NCBI GenBank assembly: GCA_026120035.1
Contig: JALRME010000027.1
Coordinates: forward strand, 372,001 to 436,000
Reading direction: 5' to 3'
DNA length: 64,000 bases
Source of the DNA: Coleophoma eucalyptorum
Taxonomy: Eukaryota > Ascomycota > Leotiomycetes > Helotiales > Dermateaceae
The notes beneath the pieces were generated by a model. That model was not told the origin of the DNA. It did not search any database and was given only the letters and a program-made list of their open reading frames with translations. The translations under genes were made by a program, and so were the position numbers. Below, one piece after another: positions 10,269 through 21,471 of the stretch (its first letter is position 1; each line of letters starts with the position of its first letter).

Positions 10269-11864
10269 ATGGACTCTCCAATAGTGACACGGTTGTTCAG
10301 GCAGCTCTTCACACACCGAGCTTGTCAATCCATAACCACGCGACCTTCAATACCTTTTCGGGTACGAAACGTGCAGCGGAGATGTATGTCAGAGCAGAGA
10401 GAGAGGGGCAGGGAAATCGAGCAGAGGAGAACGGACGATTGGCGACAGAGGACTGATGTCTTCCCTCTGGACATGTCGGAGGAGTTCAGCAGGTATCCTA
10501 TGGTGACTTCAGAGGAATTGAAGGGGCGGCGAGAAAGGCCTCGTAGGGTAAAGATGCTCATGAGAGATTTTGTGGAAGGTATGTACAGGTCTATTCCCAT
10601 ACACTGCAGAAGCTTATTCTATGTGAAGACAGTTTATACAATCCTTCTTACGGATACTTCTCAAAACAAGTGGTCATTTTTACACCGGGAGAACCATTCA
10701 ACTTCAATGACATCGCAGACGAACCTGAATTCCACCGTCTCTTGGGAGAGCGCTATACAGAATTCGAGGACAAGCTGGATCTGAAGCAGCCGAACGAGTC
10801 GCGGCAGCTTTGGCATACGCCTACGGAGCTATTTCGACCCTACTATGGCGAATCAATTGCAAGATACTTGGTGGAGAACTATAAGATCTCTCAATTCCCC
10901 TACCACGACCTTATCATTTACGAAATGGGAGCTGGAAACGGTACATTGATGCTGAATATCCTCGACTATATCAGAGATGCAGACCCATCGGTTTACCAGA
11001 GGACGAAGTTCAAGATCATTGAGATCTCACCAAACCTGGCCAGCATGCAAGCAAGTCAGTTGATGAGGAATGCCTATGCAAGAGGTCATGCCCCGAAGGT
11101 AGAGATCATCAACAAGTCTATCTTCGAATGGACACAGGTCGTAGCTTCTCCTTGCTACTTTCTTGCCATGGAGGTCTTCGATAACTTTGCACACGATGCG
11201 ATCCGTTATGATCTAACCACGGAAGAGCCTTTGCAATCCGCTGTCCTTGTCGATGCAGAGGGAGACTTCTACGAATTCTACCTCCCACAAATCGACCCTG
11301 TAGCTTCGAGATACATGCGAGTACGACATGCGGCCACCGGGGGAAAATATCCTCATCCACTCTACCAGAATCGGCTAAAACGGGTAATGAGAGGGGTTCT
11401 GCCTTTCCAGCCGAACCTAAGTGATGCAGAATACATCCCGACCAGGCTAATGCAGTTCTTCGATATCCTGGAACGGTACTTTCCTGGACATAAACTGGTG
11501 ACGAGTGATTTCCACGACTTGCCAGATACGATCAAGGGTATAAACGCGCCGGTAGTTCAGACAAGATATCAAAGGCGGACTGTACCGGTCACTACTCCTC
11601 TAGTAAGCCTACACAGCTCTTCTCAATTTTCACATGGATGCTAACCCTACCTAGGTACATCAAGGTTACTTTGATATCCTTTTCCCCACTGATTTCAATG
11701 TCATGGAGAGTATGTATAGAGCCATCACAGGCAAGCTCACGAGAGTGCTATCCCATGAGGACTTTCTCAGAAGGTGGGCTTATGTAGAGGAGACGCAGAC
11801 GAAGAGCGGGGAAAATCCGTTACTGAACTGGTACAAAAATGCCAGTGTGATGACAACTGTATAA
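10269..11864 (+). CDS. NDUFAF7/MidA complex I assembly methyltransferase
   Basis: Exons are 10269-10578, 10629-11602 and 11655-11864, giving 497 residues. The N-terminus (MDSPIVTRLFRQLFTHRACQ) is basic and lacks acidic residues, a likely mitochondrial presequence. The first splice creates VEDSLYNPSYGYFSKQV, the defining N-terminal block of the family. YEMGAGNGTLMLNIL is the SAM-binding motif I. SPNLASMQASQL and SPCYFLAMEVFDNFAHD follow in the usual order. The tail, HQGYFDILFPTDFNVME and ending NASVMTTV, is the conserved C-terminus. NDUFAF7 dimethylates an arginine of the NDUFS2 subunit during respiratory complex I assembly; the ortholog should do this in the matrix. Fungi with complex I keep it. 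Confidence 0.93.
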
Positions 11865-12105
11865 TTACTTCAATATATGTTGGCTGGAAGCCAAGTTTCA
11901 GGTCAAATATCTAAGGGCGTTTGAGAAAAGCTCCGCTGACTGCCAAGTTCATAATGTGACAGTTCTGTTATCTTGACCACAAACAGGACCTGTTCCTACA
12001 TGCAACTGCCCATGCAACGCCAGTAATTCATAAACCTGAGCACTTCCAAAACGCCTCGCTGCCTGCTAAGAGCCCTGTTTTATTTGCATTCCTACACACC
12101 TCCAA

Positions 12106-13635
12106 TTAAGTGCCGCGTCTTCCAGCTGTAGCATTTACATTACTCGCGTGTGCAAGCAGAAACTTACAGCAGGTGAGAGTAAATTTGCACGCACGACTCC
12201 ACGCGTCGTCATTCTGCGCAATGCCCAACTTGATGCTGACATCGCCAATCTTCTCTCCCTCAATCTTATATGGAAGATTGAGTGGCCGGCCATCCCTGGT
12301 AGTCTCTCTTTCCACAAATGCACCCAGTTGCCGCATACATTCTAGGAAAGCTTCCATCGCAATGTCAAATTTGCGATGCATAAATGTGAGACCTAATGGC
12401 ATATCACCAGAGGAATAGAGCTCGAGGATGGACTTCTTAGGTGGCCTTGTACTGCGTGAACTGCTTCGGGTGTTGCTTTGGGTGCCATAATGATCATAGC
12501 GTATTATCCTCGATGTCGAGCCCATGGGTTGGAGCTCGTAGCCTTCAAATTTGAATCCGAGTCGCTCAGCAACAGTTGCGAGAAGCAGAACTGTATGTCC
12601 CCATGCTGCATTTATCTCAGGCCAGTCTACTGGCACATTTGACAAACGTCCCAGCCGAAGCCCGTTGATGGTACCGAAATTACCATCGTGCGATATGCAG
12701 AAAGCGTCATTGTAGACATTTGTCCTTTGTAATTTCTCAAGCTGCTGGGAATCATGGTCGTATTGCGAGTTGACGCTATCGCGAATATTCTGGAATTCAG
12801 AGAGCTTCGTGGTAAAAGCATTTCGAGATCTCCAAAACCTCTCTTCTTCGATATCCAGGAGCCGAGCTTCTTCCTCCAGGTCTGCAATTTCATCATCTAC
12901 TGAAGCCTTCTCCTTTTCTAATTTGCTGAGTTCTTCTATTGCTGCGGCTTCCTCTTCTTTGGCCTTTTCGAGCCTTTCTTTTGATTCCCTTGTTTCTTCA
13001 TCGGTAGGTACATTAGATTTGACCTGCTTCAAGAACCCAACATATGCATCCCGTTCTCTTGTCGCTGCTTCAAGGCGCCTTTGTAGCCCTTCAACAAGTA
13101 TCTCTGTACACTCAACGCATATAGGATGATCGATGTCTGATCGAGCAGATAATATCTCAAAGAGCCTAGAAACCCTTTCCATATCCTGAGACATCGCCTT
13201 GCCTTCATCGTCAGCGCCATCCAGGGAAGTAGAATCCTCGGAGTGCTTTCCATTTCGCAGTTTCTCTGGCGTTCTCATGGCAGCTGGGGGTGCCATCTGC
13301 GATTCTGTCAACATGACGAAGGACATGGCTGGATTGTTCGACATCGAAGACTCATTGCGACGTGGAGCGGACGGGTGCTTTTTGAATATCGGGGAAGAGG
13401 CATTTTGTGAGACTCTATCGTAGAGTTGCCTTCTTTCCTGCGGATACGGGGGACGAGACGGTGCAACACCTCTTGGATGCTGCTGTGAAGATGCGCCTAC
13501 AGGGGAGGTAAGCTAATAGGCTTTGATATCAAGCAGAGAACTCCACAGACCGACAAGGAGATCGAAAGCCGCAGGGTTTAGATCTTCCAGAGAGTTATCA
13601 AGCTTTAACGGTGTTCGGCACTTCTGGCAGTACAT
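12106..13635 (-). CDS. atg6: Beclin 1 / Atg6 (Vps30)
   Basis: Minus-strand exons are 13551-13635 and 12106-13496, giving 491 residues. The short first exon encodes MYCQKCRTPLKLDNSLEDL, the CxxC start typical of Beclin. FVMLTESQ near residue 90 marks the BH3-like region. A CVEC pair precedes a long coiled coil at residues about 160-285, rich in Glu and Lys. The BARA/evolutionarily conserved domain begins at NVYNDAFCISHDG and ends with the aromatic KFTLTCCKFLLAH segment used for membrane contact. Beclin is the scaffold of the Vps34 PI3-kinase complexes I and II in autophagy and endosomal sorting. Donor GTCTGT is nonconsensus but the splice restores frame and homology. It is divergent from scm3 across 290 bp. 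Confidence 0.95.
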
Positions 13636-13925
13636 CTTGGAAGTGAAAGTGTCGTCGACTTGGTGAAGCTATTCGCAAGGCTGCGAGATGAGGTCAGTTA
13701 TGGCCGAAATGTGCAAGGCTGCAATTGCAGACTTATGCACTTTATGCACTAGCCACTTAAACTCGTGTAACTCGTGTCACGGTACGCGACGCGATCTGTA
13801 TGGAATTTCAGCCTTCTCGGCTTGACTTAGCAGCCAACATTTCCACGGCCTATACCACTCGAGTAATCCGATGTGAAGACGTCAAGGAACCTCCGGATTT
13901 CTATATCCAGCACCCTTAGGATATT
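13636..13925. promoter_or_regulatory. Bidirectional promoter atg6 / scm3 with tandem repeats
   Basis: 290 bp between two start codons. It contains TTATGCACT duplicated without spacer (13733-13750), AACTCGTGT duplicated without spacer (13760-13777), and ACGCGACGCGA (13784-13794), two overlapping ACGCG cores like MluI cell-cycle boxes. A perfect ACGCGT lies just inside scm3 at 13949-13954. Confidence 0.6.
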
Positions 13926-16900
13926 ATGGACCGTCAAGCTAAACGCCAACGCGTGAATCCAACGCACGAATTCGAGCGGGGCTTTGACGAAAGATATGGA
14001 TTTTATAAGGCGCATGATACCCAGGTCGCACAGGAACATGTTGAGGATATGGAATTTGAATATGAAGAGGATGAGCTATACGATGAAGAAGAAGTGGATG
14101 GCTTAGATACTGTTGAGGAATTGCAGCAAAAGAGGTCGATGCTTGATGGGAAGCTTAAATCCACATTCGAATCAATCTTTGAAAAGTACGGAAGAAGTTT
14201 CGATGGCATTGGGGACGAGATTGACCTATACACGGGTACTATTGTTGTCAACAATGGCCATCTCTTGGACATGCAGGACGAAAGAGATGCAGGGCGTTCG
14301 CGTCGGAGGGGAACATTGGGGGGCTTGACAAGTGATTCCGATGGGGAGGACACAGACGTTTCTGAAGAAGGCAGTGAGGAAATTTTGGAAGGGGATGATA
14401 ACGGTGATGCAGGGGAAGATTTAGAAGTCGATGGATATGGCAGTGATGGTGATGATAACCACGAAGACAATGAAGATGGCGCGGCTGGGTTATCCAGCGA
14501 CGAAGAAATGATTGAGGATGAAATAATACTGCGTGGAGTCCCTCGACAGCAACTAGAGCGCGCGAAAACAATGCCAAGGTTGCCTTCGGCAGAACTGCAA
14601 CCCAATTCTCTGCTCTTTAATGGTGCAGTAAGACCTCGATCTGCATTACCGGATTCAGAGATGCGTGCTGCGACGCCTTTGCAGGCTGATCTGCTCAAGC
14701 GATTTGGACCTAAAGTCGGCCCTGAGATATACAGCTATATATCAAAACAGCAACTTTTGGATGATGGCGACAGCAATGTTGAGCCTGCCTGGCGTGTACC
14801 TAGCATCCCTATACTGCGCGAGAGGAGAATGACAACTCCAGCATGGCAAACTCCTCGTCACTCCTCAGCTACAACTGTACGGCGGCCTCTTTTGAAGACA
14901 GTGTCACCCAGAACTGGATTTGAAAGGACTCCAAGTCCTGAGATCAATCGTTCTGTCTGGGCCCCAGAAAGAATGTCAACTCCGCGATTACGAAGATCCT
15001 CTTCTGGCCCACGCAAAACTCGTTGTACATTCACAAGCGAGGAGGATACTTTAATTGTCGAGACCATTTCGAAGGCACGGCGCCTAGGATTACTACCATC
15101 TTCGCACGCCATCTGGCAGCAAGTAGCACTAGAGGTTAGTATGAAGCATCATTAAATACTTGAGTTTCACTGATATTAGAAAATAGCATCCTCGCCACGC
15201 CGCGTTCACTTGGAGGAAACGCTGTGTAGAAAAGTTCGGTCATCTTCTCTCGCAAAGTACAGAAGAGGATCTTTCAAGCGACAGCGACTTTGGCTCACGA
15301 GTTACCAAATCTGTACCGAGCTTCAAAGACAGCCGGAGGTCTTTGACTGAGAGCAGATATACAAATTCACATACACGTTCACTACCACCACGCTCAGTCT
15401 CTCAAGGACCTCCGCGATTAAGGCGACCAGTAGACAGGGATTCTGGGCTTATCAGTTGGATCGATGCTGCTGCGACCATCGAAAAAGAGGATCCAGAACT
15501 TCATGCCCGAATTCTGGAGGACTCTGCAGGGTTCGAGTCTTCGTATAATTATGGACACCAGACTCCTGGATCCTCAAAGACTAAATCAGCCGATAAAGTA
15601 CCTGATCCTAGCCCAATTCTACCCACCATGCCAGCACCTTTACGGACGAGCATCGCTTCTCTAGCATCAAGCAGTTCACGAAAGGGCGGAGTCATACCTG
15701 ATTCTGAAGGCCCATCCGACCCCGCTTCAAGTCCTGTCCACTCGCGATCCAAATCTGCAAACACCATGCTACCTAATTCTACCCAGAATTTTGGGCGCAG
15801 CACTATTGATCCCTCTTACTGCTTTTCAGACGATGAGGATTATGCTGCACCAGTTACCAAACATATCAAACAATTGACAAGGCAGTCCACAATTCACTCA
15901 AGCCCCGCTCGTCGTTGTTACCACTCAATTATCAAGAGTATAAACAAGGCCTGTACCCCAGCCAAGCATGTTGGATTTCAATTGCCACGGAATGATGAGA
16001 ATGGCGTTTATCGTGAAGTGGTTCAGGCGCAAAATGGAAACTTAACGGTTTCTTCCAAAGCAAATCACTCCCAACGTAGCAATGCTTCCTTGGAATCTGA
16101 TGGTGCTGAGCAAAACGAAGTCTATCCCGACCTTAATGAACAACCTACCTTGTCTTTACCAGATGAGGCTGCGAGTCTTTTTCCGGCTACACCAACAGCT
16201 ATTGATAAGAGTCTGACAAAGACACTCCCGTGTCCTCGGGCAGACTGTAAAAAGACGTTTGCGAAACCGTGGAGTCTGAAATCACATCTAAGGGCCCACG
16301 ACAGCAGGGATGCAATGTTGTCAGCGGAAGCTCTAGCCTTGTCCACCAAGTCGCAATCTAGGTTACTAGATTGGGATGATTTTGATGAGCTAAGTCTTGG
16401 TCCTGATGACTTTGTATTAATATCACCCAACTCAAAGTCTCACAAGGCAGAGACTCCTCTATCTGTCCGCCTCAAACGTAAAGACACAGCAGGCTTTACT
16501 CCAACCACGATTGCTCATTCACGGGGGACGGAATCCCGGACTTCCCACGAGAACCTTGACGAGATAGATGAATTGGCGGGTGGTAGTATCTCACCCCTAC
16601 CAGCTTCGCATGTCAAACGAATAGCAATGACTCCTGCAAGTAGTGCCAAGAAGGCCATGAGTAGCGGGATAGATGTTCAGAACATGCCTGTCGTCAAAAC
16701 TATTTTTGCCCGTACTCAGTCTGCATCAAGGTCTTCGGCTCAAACACCATCACGCCCTTCCAATGCCACCAAAGGCGCGCCTGCGACGAACGGAGTAATT
16801 CTAGAGAATCAAAAGGCACCTTCATGCAATTCTGTTGGTGCTACCACTGACATTAGTGCAAGACCTGGCAAGAACCAGAGGACGTATTCTACGAAAACTG

Positions 16901-17922
16901 CGGGAAACGCTCATCATGTCATGGCTGGAAACGGTTCAGCCTCAGTAGTCAATGGGAATCATCCGGAGCCCAGACACACCTCTATGCCAAATGCTTCTAA
17001 ACCCATACCTAACACAATCAACCTGGCCCCTGGGCTTCCGGCAGAAGTAATCACTTTGGCTACTCCTAGCATTGTGCCCTCTTGCACTATTGCTGAGAGC
17101 CCTCTTCCGGTAGGACTTGCACGGGGCAACTATCGTGGGGAAGATGTCTTTGAAATGCATGTCAATGGTGTCATAGCCATGCGCAGGCGTCGAGATGCAT
17201 GGATGAACGCAAGCCACATAGTCGCGCTTTCAGGTCTTTCTCATACTCGCCGTTACATGTTCATGGAGGATGTGATCTGGCCTCGAGAGTGCGAGAGAAT
17301 ACATGGTGGATCTAGGTATCAAGGAACCTGGGTACCATATGAGAGAGGTCTAGAGATCGTTCAATTCTTCGGACTAGAAGAGTTGCTTCACCCTTTACTC
17401 ACATTTGGCATGGAACTGTACGACGCCGTGCAGATCGATTGTTCACGTCCAGGCACGACTGGCAGCAAATGTGGACAACGTTTCGTAGGTGCCGAAGCTT
17501 ATAATTCCTACCTTGCACACATCAAAACAATGCATCCTCTACAGTCTCGTCTTGGAATCTCAGAAAGGCGGGGAAAACGAAAAAGAGCTTTTGACCAGAT
17601 GATAGGAGACGTTTCAACTCTGGAGCCCCAACAGGCACGCGCTACGATGGACGATTCAATCATTGAACCCTCACCATTATATCGGTTATCTCGAACAAAC
17701 CGCGGAGATGCTGCTGGTATCAGCCCGCATCATCTCTCTGCCAGAGCAGGTGTCCAAAGTGTAAGGCCCGATATGGACAACAAGGATAGTAATGCAAATG
17801 CTAGCACTGAGGCTATCACTCCTGGAGGAACCCCTCGCCACTGTAGGCAAAACGGGCTCCAATGTATTAAACTGGACTGCTTCAGATGCCAGTCTCCTAG
17901 TAAGCTTGTGACTAGCTGCTGA
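13926..17922 (+). CDS. scm3: Scm3/HJURP CENP-A chaperone with Myb, C2H2 and APSES domains
   Basis: Exons are 13926-15134 and 15187-17922, giving 1314 residues. Residues 65-115 hold the Scm3 domain: FESIFEKYGRSFDGIGDEID and IVVNNGHL, which bind the centromeric H3 variant. A long Asp/Glu region follows. Residues about 365-422 form a Myb/SANT-like helix set (FTSEEDTLIVETISKARRLG, then HPRHAAFTWRKRC), and the intron lies inside this domain. A C2H2 finger is at about 750-772 (CPRADCKKTFAKPWSLKSH). Residues about 1048-1150 resemble the APSES/KilA-N DNA-binding domain (VFEMHVNGVIAMRRRRDAWM and YQGTWVPYERGLEIVQFFGL). The C-terminus has a Cys cluster (HCRQNGLQCIKLDCFRCQ). MYB, C2H2 and Cys-cluster fusions are known for large fungal Scm3; I do not recall the APSES part being described. 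The protein should act in centromeric chromatin assembly. Confidence 0.9.
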
Positions 17923-18327
17923 CTTATTAGCTGGCTGTAAAACTGCAATTTATCATGTATCGTAGGCTTCATGACACATTGACCCACTTCTTTCAACATA
18001 ATTTACTGTGATGATGTATTATGTGTATAAAAATATTCTATGCCCTCACATTCTTTGTTGAACAAGTACATTTCTTTGGAGGTTTGCTTTAGCCCTCCAG
18101 GTGCCAACCAGAGTACGCATGTAATCCATCGTTTATCAGGTATGTCGTTGAACTTTTCCGCTAATTCACGTGACCACATAGTCTCTTATTCAACCTACGG
18201 GACTAGACTCAAAACCTTTCCGCAGACGACATACTTATATATCGATCATTGTTTTCAGTTCTATCCGCCATGCTAGAGACTAGCAACTTCGTCAACCCCT
18301 ATTTTACATTCACAGCAAATATTTTCT
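17923..18327. promoter_or_regulatory. Intergenic region with TATA box for the Zn2Cys6 gene
   Basis: 405 bp. A TTATATATC element at 18235-18243 lies about 90 bp before the start codon of the regulator gene and is a plausible TATA box. The rest shows nothing specific. Confidence 0.45.
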
Positions 18328-20553
18328 ATGGAAGGTACTTCATCTTTACCGCTTGGGATATCTACTTCAAGGGCTCCGTCTTACCAGCGAAGGAGGGCCG
18401 GTAACGCATGTCTTGTGTGCCGTTCGAGGAAGACGAAATGTGATAACCAACGTCCAATATGCGGCTTCTGTGCCCTGACTGGTGGGGATTGCCGATATGT
18501 TGACTCAAATCCGTCTCAGTTTGATCGAGCTTCGCTTGCTATTCTCCAAAGGCTTGGTCAACTAGAGTCGACTTTGATTAAACACATTGATGAATCAAGT
18601 GCTACCCTGGCAACGATCCGAGGACACAAATCTGCTGCCCCGAATTCTCTTGAGCAAGAACTTAGGCACAATCCAACGGAACCACAAGATGAAAGCATTT
18701 TCGTGCCAGACGAACCCCACTCAGCACCAAATATCAAATGGAACGAGATACCTGAACGGTTGAACATGCCGGCCACCGGAGAGATGCTACGATCTTCATC
18801 AGATATGTCTACTGACTCAGTTCTAAGATGGCCAATCTTTAGACGTGCCGTGCCACACCTCCAGCACATGCTCGAAACACCCACTATTGAGCGGATTGAA
18901 GAACGCATTAATCAAATGAGATCTGATAATCGAGCAAGGATCTCTAGAATAGGCACCACACTCCTCAATCTTGATTCTCATGTCGTCAATGCTCTAGTTG
19001 ATAACTTTCTGGCCCACAATCATATTAAAAATCCTATCCTAGATGTCGTGTCTCTTCAAGCCGATGTACGAGAGTTTGCTGAAACGGGACCTCAATGGGA
19101 TGGCAAGAGTTGTCTGATTGTAAGTCTATCTATTTAAAATACCTTGCCATGATCTAAAGGATGCCAGCTATTGGTTTGTGCAATTAGTAGTCTCTCAGCA
19201 CCGCTGGAGAATGAGATTGAGCCAGGACCGTCGAAGAAGGCCGAACCATTGGCTGTGGCCGAAGCATATTTTCAGGCATCTCAGAGACGGATAGGCATGC
19301 TATATCATGAGAACACAATCATGGCGGCGCAGTGCTCGTTCTTGACCGCAGTATATCTTATGTCAAAATTTGAGATTTTAGCAGCCTGGAAAAGCTTTGT
19401 TCAAGCCAGCTCACAATGCCTGGGCTGGATGAAGAGTCAGGGTTGGCAGAATGAAATCAGCATCTCACCCGACGATAACACAGACATGGATGTAGTGCCA
19501 GATTCCGAGAGAGATCGGAAACGTCTACATGATCGTCATATTGAAGAAAGTTTGTATTGGAGTTGCCTTAAAAGCGAAATGTAGGTCTCCCTTGCTATTT
19601 TTCTGCATGAATCAATGCTAATTGCTGAGTAGGGAGGTGCGGTTCGAGCTCGTTCTGCCTGGTTCTGGTCTTTGTGAGATGGAGTATCCACATTTGTTCC
19701 CCAACCCTCCTTCCGACACGCCAGAACAAGAAGGAATACCACCTCAAGAGTCTGGAATATCTTTGTCTTCTCCAACGACCCTCAATCATAGTACCGATCG
19801 CCAAAATCTTGAGCGAGCATGGTACTTTTATTTAGCAGAAATTGCTCTCAAAAGAATGATCAACAATGTAGTCATTCGTCACCATCATCAGAGGCAGCGT
19901 GATACCCAACGCCCCTCCACTGAAAGTGATCTGGAACAGAATGTTTTCGAGTTTGACATGCAGCTTCAGAAATGGTTGGTACTCTCCAAAATCCGCTTCT
20001 AGAACATGCTATTCACTTGACTAGGTATGAAACATTGCCGTCGTTAATTTCATTCGCTCAAGAAGCAGGTGCTCACACCACAGACATCCTTCGACTTATT
20101 CTTCGCGGCCACATGATTGATATCAAGCTATTTGTTCGATTTCCAGCAATACAGAAGATACTCTCCGCCGATTCTCCTGTCTCATTAGACAGTCTTTCTG
20201 CTACTTATTTAAGACTAGCTCGAGAAGGCTTGGAGAGTGCTGCAGCATGTATAGAGTCCAATCGCCCATCTTTCTATCATAGGCACCAAGGATCCTGGCT
20301 TATGTTAAGAAGTGTAGCGCGCTGCTCCCTCCATATCCTTGGTGTTGCCTTAAACTGCATCGCGGTCGCAGAGTCCAGAGAGCATCAACAAAGTCTTGAA
20401 GATCAAATTCTTCCTCGAAAGTGGAAGAGCTTGTTAGCTGAAGTATGTATGTCGCTGGAGTACTGGTCAGATGAGAACAATGATTTGAAGGTGCTAGACA
20501 GACTTTTCAAGGAGTTGCTGTCAACGTATGATGATTTATCTGGCCTTCATTGA
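18328..20553 (+). CDS. Zn2Cys6 transcription factor
   Basis: Exons are 18328-19119, 19168-19580, 19633-19974 and 20025-20553, giving 691 residues. The binuclear cluster at residues about 29-56 reads CLVCRSRKTKCDNQRPICGF with the remaining Cys in CALTGGDC, all six in place. A short heptad-like LAILQRLGQLESTLIKHID follows and could mediate dimerisation. The rest is the fungal-specific regulator domain, including SLYWSCLKSEMEVRFELVLP created by splicing at 19580/19633, and GLCEMEYPHLFP. Such proteins bind CGG half-sites in the nucleus. Its target is unknown, but it sits directly upstream of a GH51 gene whose promoter carries a perfect CCG-N11-CGG dyad, which suggests a local pathway regulator. 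It is not clearly XlnR or AraR. Confidence 0.92.
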
Positions 20554-21471
20554 GTGTCTTGGGGCGCAATAAGTCCTGGTTCTCAATAAAAGCCCCCGGC
20601 CCAGGTTTTGTAGCAGCATTTCACCAAGCAATCATTAGCACTCGAACGTATTTCAAGCCTTCTCCTTTGAAACTCTGAATACTCTCTGCCTCAGTGGTTA
20701 TCTTCGGTTTAGAGACGATTTCTTGTCGGGCAAGGGAAAACCTGACAGCTGTGTTAGGATTTCTGGTCAACGCAGGCTCCATAATACCTCTTGAGCTCTC
20801 AAACCCGAGACAGTTGCCGGTACGCCAAAGCAGACTGCCTCGGCGAATCTCCAAGCGAAGCAGCCACCACCAAGTTGCATACACAACCTCAACCTGATGT
20901 ACGCAACGTTAGCTGAAAGCTTGATGGTGGAGACGGCTGTTTCCATCGACCCACTAGTCAGGCTGGACGTGCACCATCTGTACCATAAGTAAGGTCCTGG
21001 AAAACTTACCTTGTGGCAGAGGCGGGGAATGCAGAGAGATGACGCACGACTTCAACATGACTAGTAAATGGAACAAACAACCAGGCCCAGGGCCAGATCA
21101 AGATATGTCGCCAACAAGCTGTGCCATTCCCGAGATGCTGCCGTGGATCCTCCACGGTTCTGCCGATATAGTGGATTGTGGGGGACGACGGGGTAACATG
21201 GCGCTTAACATGGTAGCTTGGGCAAGCGTAAGCACCTAGAATCCACCGATATTCCCCGTCCCACCACTCTTCCTTACCGCTTTGGGTGACACCACCTCCC
21301 ACCATTGACCTCCCCAGCGACGTTCCCCGAGCATCGTGACATTCTACAACTGTCTCAAACTACTCAATTTCCCCAACTTCGAGGCTATAAGGGTACTTAT
21401 AATTGCTGTCTATATATCTAAGGCACAGTATATCGAATCAAACAATAACGCAATCATTTATTCGGTTCAGA
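20554..21471. promoter_or_regulatory. GH51 upstream region: CCG-N11-CGG dyad, CreA-like sites, TATA
   Basis: 918 bp containing the GH51 promoter. A perfect 17-bp dyad with arms CCGTGGA and TCCACGG and a 3-bp centre lies at 21141-21157, giving CCG-N11-CGG. CreA-type SYGGRG matches are at 21178-21183 (GTGGGG) and 21312-21317 (CCCCAG, reverse). TATAA is at 21386-21390, about 85 bp before the start codon. The first part is the 3' end of the regulator gene. Confidence 0.5.

Noticed and set aside
14003..14698. 231-codon minus-strand frame, Ser-rich
   Set aside because: Mirror of the acidic Asp/Glu region of scm3; GAA/GAT-rich codons read antisense give Ser/Phe-rich frames.
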